Source: Helicostylum pulchrum (lineage: Eukaryota > Mucoromycota > Mucoromycetes > Mucorales > Mucoraceae). Taken from it: DNA of 64,000 nt. Under the pieces are notes generated by a model. That model was given only the letters and a program-made list of their open reading frames with translations. It was not told where the DNA came from and made no database searches. The stretch spans positions 62,001-126,000 of the forward strand of contig JAIXMO010000044.1 of the NCBI GenBank assembly GCA_025677825.1, in the 5' to 3' direction. This document shows positions 58,691 to 64,000 of this stretch, piece after piece; positions within the stretch are counted from its first letter, which is position 1; each line of letters begins with the position of its first letter. The position numbers were made by a program, and so were the translations under genes.

Positions 58691-60989
58691 TTAAAGCTTA
58701 GACTTATTCTTATTGATAATAGAATCGGCTACGTGTAAAGCAAGAGCCTCAACTGTTACCATGGGATTCACACCGGTAGCAGAAGGCAACAACGAAGCAT
58801 CACCCACATACAAATCCTTAACCTCCCAAGTTTCTCCTGTAGGCTTAGCAACAGATACTTTTGGAGAGATACCCATTCTGTTACTAGACATTTGATGAGC
58901 GCAGAAAATACCAGCACCGTCTTGAGGCAAACCATAACCGAGTACTTCAGCCTTCCATTTAATAAAGCGTGGGTTATCAACTCTGGACTTTTCATCTCCG
59001 TTAAATACAAAAGGTTCGACACCAAACTGGCCCGTTTGAACTTCGCGTGCACCTGCAGCGACCAAGATATTAAGCGAGCGCTCGATACCATCCATAAGAG
59101 ACATCTTATCACGAGAAGAGAGGTTGAAGTCAATAACGTAGTTATCACTCTCATCGTAACGAACAGTTGCTGTAGAGTCTTTATCGCGACTCAAGATCAA
59201 AATAGGCGTACAGCTATCATAACGCATCATCATTTCCTTATGCTTAGCAGCACCGCGCCAAGGGATAACACTGGAGAAACTACCAGGATGAAGACAAGGT
59301 ACTTCCAATTTAGCACCGTACCCATCGTTATCCAAGTTTTCGGAAACATTACTGACAACTGTCATAATCGATCCTTCATGAGTACGAATCTCACGATCAA
59401 AGAAACCAAACGTAATAGAACAAGGATGCAATTTCAAGTTACGACCAATATGCTTGTTCTTTAATCCACTTCGTAACAAGACACCAGGAGATTGTAAGGA
59501 ACCAGCAGCAACTACAACTTGACCAGCAGTAATATTGACTTTACGGTTATAGTTAGCAATACATTCTACACCGACGGCCTTTCCATTCTTGATAAGCACC
59601 TTGTTGACTTTGGTCTTTTCCATGAATTTGGCGTTGTATTGGTACGCGTCACGAAGCCAAGTGTTCATTGTGCTGTTCTTGATACCGCCTTTACAACCAG
59701 TGTAACAGAATCCACATTCGTGGGATTTGCCACCTGTGTTTTGGGGAATATCAGCGACTGGGTAACCAAGAATCCTATTTATAGAATACTAAGTATGAGA
59801 GGGGGGAAATTTGATAGTGTGTGTCTCACGGCGAACTTACTTGCATCCATCAATTAATACTTGGTTAGATTTGTTATGAACAATGCCTTCTGTAGAAGCA
59901 CCAATTCGTTCAAATATGGTATCTAAATCTTGAGCAAACTATACATGTTTTTAAAAATCTTGGTTTAAAAAAAGAGAAATATAAAAAAAGAGTGTGGTTT
60001 ATAACTTACTTTGGGAGACAGAAAGTGAGTTAAACCTTGTTTGGCCCATTCCTCGCGAACAAAATGCTGAAGTTTAAGTGAGGCACACCAATTAACAGTG
60101 GTTCCACCACCAAATACACTACCGGCTAAAACATTAATTGAACCTTCGTAACTAGGAGTAAATCCGCCATTTTCATAAAGATTTTCAAAACCTTTAGATT
60201 CATTTGTAATAAATTCATCTTCGTGATGATAAACTCCCTTTTCGATCACCAAAACTGATTTACCGGATTGAGCTAATTTACTGGCAATTACTCCTAGAAA
60301 AAAAAAAAAAGGGAAATTTAAGGTTAAGCTTTATTATTTATTTGTTTGTAACATTTTTTTTTATTTATTTTTTTACCTCCTCCTGCTCCACTACCGACAA
60401 CAACTACATCAAAAGACATGTTATCTGTAATTTCCTCTGGTTTCAACATGTGTAATCTTTCAGGTACATTATCATACTTGGCGTCAATTAAATTAGAGTA
60501 ATGCATAGCGGGACCTAATGCCTCAGAGTGAGTAGCATAAACAGGATGACAAGATAAAGAGTGAAAGAGCTTATAAATTAACCTTAATTGAGGTAAATAA
60601 GAATTTTTCCAGTTAATAAAAATCTTTTCTTTATCAGCAAGTGAAAGGTTTTTAAATTCATCAAAGTGACCAGTTAATGCAAAGGTACCAGCACGCGTAG
60701 AAAAAAGTGATAAAAGCATCAAAAGGTGCTGACGCTTTTCAGGTAAGACTGTATGGTTGATAAATCCTTTTACGGTCTCCAAGGAATTTAATGAACTGTT
60801 GGAGATTTGACTAAAGTTTCTGACTTCTTGTTCAGTATGTGTCTTTTGTAACTTGATTACAAGTTCATCTTCTTGTTCTTTAGAGAGAGGCGCAATAAAA
60901 GTGTCTAAAATAGCTACCAAGGTATCAATTTGACCTTCATTTAATTCAACCGGAGGTGCTACTCGGAAACGAAAAGGATCAGTAGACAT
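58691..60989 (-). CDS. Long-chain fatty alcohol oxidase, peroxisomal
   Basis: Four exons on the minus strand (60989-60377, 60293-60010, 59938-59841, 59774-58691) give 692 aa. DVVVVGSGAGGGVIASKLAQ is the Rossmann FAD-binding start, split by intron 1. LAGSVFGGGTTVNWCASLKL, CGFCYTGCKGGIKNS, GSLQSPGVLLRSG and the C-terminal MSSNRMGISP..GDASLLPSATGVNPMVTVEA are GMC-oxidoreductase/FAO motifs in order. The last three residues are SKL, a canonical PTS1, as in Candida alcohol oxidases. Reaction: primary long-chain alcohol plus O2 to aldehyde plus H2O2, feeding omega-oxidation of alkanes and fatty acids. The exon 4 acceptor was chosen to keep the in-frame GCKILGYPV. Confidence 0.94.
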
Positions 60990-62719
60990 TGAAAGAAAGA
61001 TATAAAAAAAAGAAATTGTTTAAAGAAAAGAAAAAAAAACAAAAAACGAAAATTTGTGTCAATTAAATTTATACTGGCTACCATCACGTGTTTTGTGATA
61101 GGTTGGAAAAAGTGGTTTATCACATAAGTTTTAATTAGCCAACTAAGGAAATTCTCACCTTTTCGCGCTGAATTATTTTTTTCCCCATCGAAAAAAAAGT
61201 TACTACTACCATATAACGTTATCTTTTTCCCATCGAACATATGTATTTATAAAACCGTGTATTTATAACTAATTAGGCTTATGCTTAAAAGGCGTACCCT
61301 CTACCCCATCTGAAAATAGATATGTTACGCGCTATACTCAGCCACATTATTATTTTATGCAAACTAGTTTCTCCAACAAGTCGCATATATATTTTTTCGC
61401 CATTTTATGACAGGAACCAGATCTACTCCAGAGAAAAAAACTATAAGTAGATTGAAAATAATGACTAATTTTTTGTAGTATTTTGACAAGTCCTCTTGTT
61501 GTAACTAATCTCTGTAATGTCTTTTTGTCCAATGTCAAATATCATACTATACCGAACTACACTTCATTTTGAAGTATTGGAGATAAAAGATAAGCAATAA
61601 ATCTCAGTAGTTAATTTATCGAACCATTTTTTTTTTTTTTTTTGCTTGTGAGAAGGAGAAAAAAAAATGTATATGGGGTAAAAAAGAGACGGATTATTTA
61701 CATTGGTTGGTTTGATAATTTTAAATGATATTATAATAAACAAAAAAAAATGGGCCTATTGATAAGTGTATCGTAAACTTGAGCTTATGATCTATCGAAG
61801 TTATTTTAATAAAAGTAGATGCGGTTTATCGAAAAAGAAAACGTATACGTGCATTATGAGACTCTGGATTATCTAATAACTCAACCGTACATAAGTATTT
61901 GTATTATGTCAGAGGTAATCGATATTGTAGAAAAATTCAAGAAAGTGTTATGAGGCATATTGTGCATTTGACGTCAGTTCAAGGATTGCGTCTATGGTAT
62001 TAGTTTCTATGATTGCAGAAACAAAACACTTTGGTATTCAAATGTCTACCATAGGATGAACATGATAATTAAAACGTTAATCTTTTTTTGCTACTATTAT
62101 ACATTTAAAAAGTACATATATCGTAGAACTTACCATCAATAAATCCTATAAAGCTTTTTCAAAAAGTTATCTAGTAGATGTATAACTAAACACTTTAATG
62201 CGATTACTAAATTTAAAAATGCAAGTTTCACGAAACCTTCAAAAGACTCACGCCCCATTTATTATTTACTAATAATATGATTAATAAAAAGAATGGTGCA
62301 AATATAGTAGATATTTAGTATGAATCAAGTTATATATATGAATAAGCGTCTAATATATTTGTAGACTTTCGAGGACTAATGTAACCGTAGTTATATTTTT
62401 GCTATAAGCGACACCACGATTTCCCTCCATCATAAGCCTAATTGTGCTATTGTCTCGTTACTATCGACACAATTGTATAAAGAGCTCTGTTGTTTACCTA
62501 TAAAAATATTTACAAAACACTCTAAAAACAGATACAGTCCATCTCTGAATGACCTTTTCATAAGAGACATGGATGATTACAACCTGATTCCCTATTAGTT
62601 AACGCATAATAGCGGGTCATCGTAAAAAAAATTCCTGTCACACCTGTGGTGAATACTTAAATATATGCGAAATAACAATTTGCTTGGCTTTTTTTTTTTC
62701 TTTTTTTCTTTACTCGACA
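60990..62719. other. Divergent intergenic region
   Basis: It holds the promoters of the fatty alcohol oxidase (minus) and the esterase (plus). AT-rich, with short frames only; nothing recognised. A T/C-rich leader precedes 62720. Confidence 0.45.
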
Positions 62720-64000
62720 ATGACTAATAACCAAAGAGATAATTTAGACAAACTATTGCTTGTCTTTGTCCATGGATTTAGGGGCTCGGATAGCAGTTTT
62801 AAGGTACTACTATTCATATTTGTCGTTACCATAGCGCTTACAAAAAAAAATAGGATTTCCCAAATAGACTTCAAACTATTCTTACAAATTCTGTAAAAGC
62901 AGATGTCAATGCAGTAGTTTACCCATCTTATAAAACTGCTGGGTAAATATATATATATATACATGTATACATACTTAACTTTAAAGTTATTAACATTGTA
63001 CTCCCTTTTTGTAATTGTTAAACCAGTGATCTAAGAATAGCAGTAGAGAATTTTTCTTTATGGTTATGTAATGAAGTTTCTAAACTAGATGAAGAAAATA
63101 AACGATTAAACGGTACAGGAAAGATCATGATAGTATTGTTAGGACATTCAATGGGAGGCATTGTCTGTAAGTGATTTTTTTTTAAAAAAAAAGATAACAA
63201 CAACAAAATCTAACTTTCAATACAGCTGCAGAGACTATTTTACGATTTTATAACAATACAAACAACTGCAATGATCAATTACTCGGTGCACAAATTATAG
63301 GTATGCTTGCATATGACACCCCATTTTATTCCATCAATCAAAATTTTGTAGCTGATAAAGCTTGGTCCAGTGTCGATCAAGTGAATAAGGAAGTAAGTCG
63401 ATATTGGAATGCGGGGAATGCAGCAGCAGGTATTACTGCTGCTACCGTGACTACAAAGGCCATAACTGCTGGAAATACAAGAAGTACTGGTGGCGGTGCT
63501 GGTAGCGGTGGTGGTGGTGGAAAGAAGTGGGGTCTTTTTGCAGGTGTTGTAGGTGCCGCTGCTTTGGGTGCCGCTGCCTATATGGCTCGAGATAAGATAT
63601 CGTCTACCATTTCGGATGCATATGAACAATTGACTTTTATTAGTGATTTAACTGATATGAATGGTTGTGACCAAAGGTATTGTATAAAATTATTTTTTAT
63701 TTTATATTTTTTTTAAAAAAAAAAGTACTTAAAACTCTTTTTTTTTTTGCTAGAGTAAAAAAATTACTTCAGGTACCAAATATATTTTTCAAATGCTTTT
63801 ATGTTCAGGTACGAAAAAAAAAGAGGGGGAGAGAGAGATACATACAATAAAATATATAATTAATGAGTATTTTAGTTAAAGGAAACGGGTAGTGATCATA
63901 AACCCAAAACATTTATTAAACTACCTCCGGACGATATTGCTTATTTATTCGTTCCTGTACTTTCGTCAGCTGATAATGAAATCAATGCTCATACAAGTAT
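62720..64000 (+). CDS. DUF676/ROG1-type serine esterase, 3-prime truncated by the window
   Basis: Exons 62720-62803, 62854-62942, 63027-63166, 63226-63676, 63754-63808 and 63876-64000 (continuing beyond the window). The alpha/beta-hydrolase start LLLVFVHGFRGSDSSF gives the oxyanion HG, and IVLLGHSMGGIVSAETIL the nucleophile elbow. LAYDTPFYSINQNFV is the family DTPxxG-like strand. Then comes a long Gly-rich stretch (about residues 190-205) and a hydrophobic Ala/Gly helix (LFAGVVGAAALGAAAYMA), perhaps a membrane or lipid-contact segment. Family members are lipases/acyl-protein esterases of uncertain substrate. ATG 62720 is the first ATG in frame. The remaining catalytic Asp and His are expected outside the window. 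Confidence 0.82.

Noticed and set aside
58892..59464. 190-codon plus-strand frame opposite the fatty alcohol oxidase
   Set aside because: It is antisense to a clear GMC oxidoreductase exon.
63279..63629. Cys/Ser/Thr-rich minus-strand frame at the window end
   Set aside because: It is antisense to the Gly-rich part of the esterase gene.
1..64000. CRISPR array, rRNA or tRNA genes
   Set aside because: No regularly spaced repeats, no rRNA-like blocks and no cloverleaf with a GTTCRANYC arm were found by eye. A tRNA with an intron could still be missed; tRNAscan-SE would settle it.

Overview
The window looks like nuclear DNA of an early-diverging fungus of the Mucoromycota, most likely Mucorales. 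This is inferred from very AT-rich intergenic DNA full of homopolymers, compact genes with many 50-90 bp GT..AG introns, protein families typical of filamentous fungi (KEX1, ATG15, fatty alcohol oxidase, Zn2Cys6, AP180, ANTH/NPF) and a Fanzor gene of the kind reported from Mucoromycota. No gene was assigned by database search; all exon models are hand-built from splice signals, reading frame and family motifs.

Region 1 (1-7604) is a mobile-element island. A dispersed repeat (about 85-660) is followed by a 13-exon, decayed Fanzor gene (1380-5384: eukaryotic TnpB relative with RuvC motifs and a Cys-rich zinc ribbon). Only 73 bp further on, on the same strand, lies a decayed Mutator-like (MULE) transposase with a SWIM zinc finger (5458-7604). 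The spacing suggests that the Fanzor gene is, or was, cargo of a MULE. This is the most interesting part of the window.

Region 2 (7759-19591) is a dense gene block: a mitochondrial MidA/NDUFAF7-type methyltransferase-like protein, a crotonase-fold enoyl-CoA isomerase with a possible peroxisomal signal, an orphan coiled-coil protein, an 84-aa Cys/His protein, a mitochondrial NADH-cytochrome b5 reductase-like enzyme, a tail-anchored coiled-coil protein carrying a dynein-adaptor CC1 box, a KEX1 carboxypeptidase, and a Ser/Pro-rich orphan on the minus strand.

Region 3 (19592-24346) is gene-poor. It holds a second copy of the dispersed repeat and small relics. Region 4 (24347-37306) has an AP180/ANTH endocytic adaptor, a sugar transporter, a PKA catalytic subunit and a GH16 glucanase, all on the minus strand, then a Ran1/Pat1-type kinase on the plus strand after a 3-kb AT-rich spacer.

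Region 5 (39538-54393) carries a Zn2Cys6 factor, the autophagic lipase ATG15, a TBC Rab-GAP, a four-TM orphan, a histidine-phosphatase-fold protein, a nicotinamide riboside kinase, a PSI-domain membrane protein, a bHLH factor and a histidine acid phosphatase. Region 6 (54394-64000) has a spacer with a gene relic, an FHA protein, a peroxisomal (SKL-ending) long-chain fatty alcohol oxidase, and a DUF676-type serine esterase cut by the window end.

Functional themes: secretory/vacuolar and endocytic traffic (KEX1, ATG15, AP180, TBC, CC1-box adaptor) and peroxisomal lipid breakdown (isomerase, alcohol oxidase). These genes are scattered, and nothing suggests an operon-like cluster. I found no rRNA, tRNA or CRISPR array.
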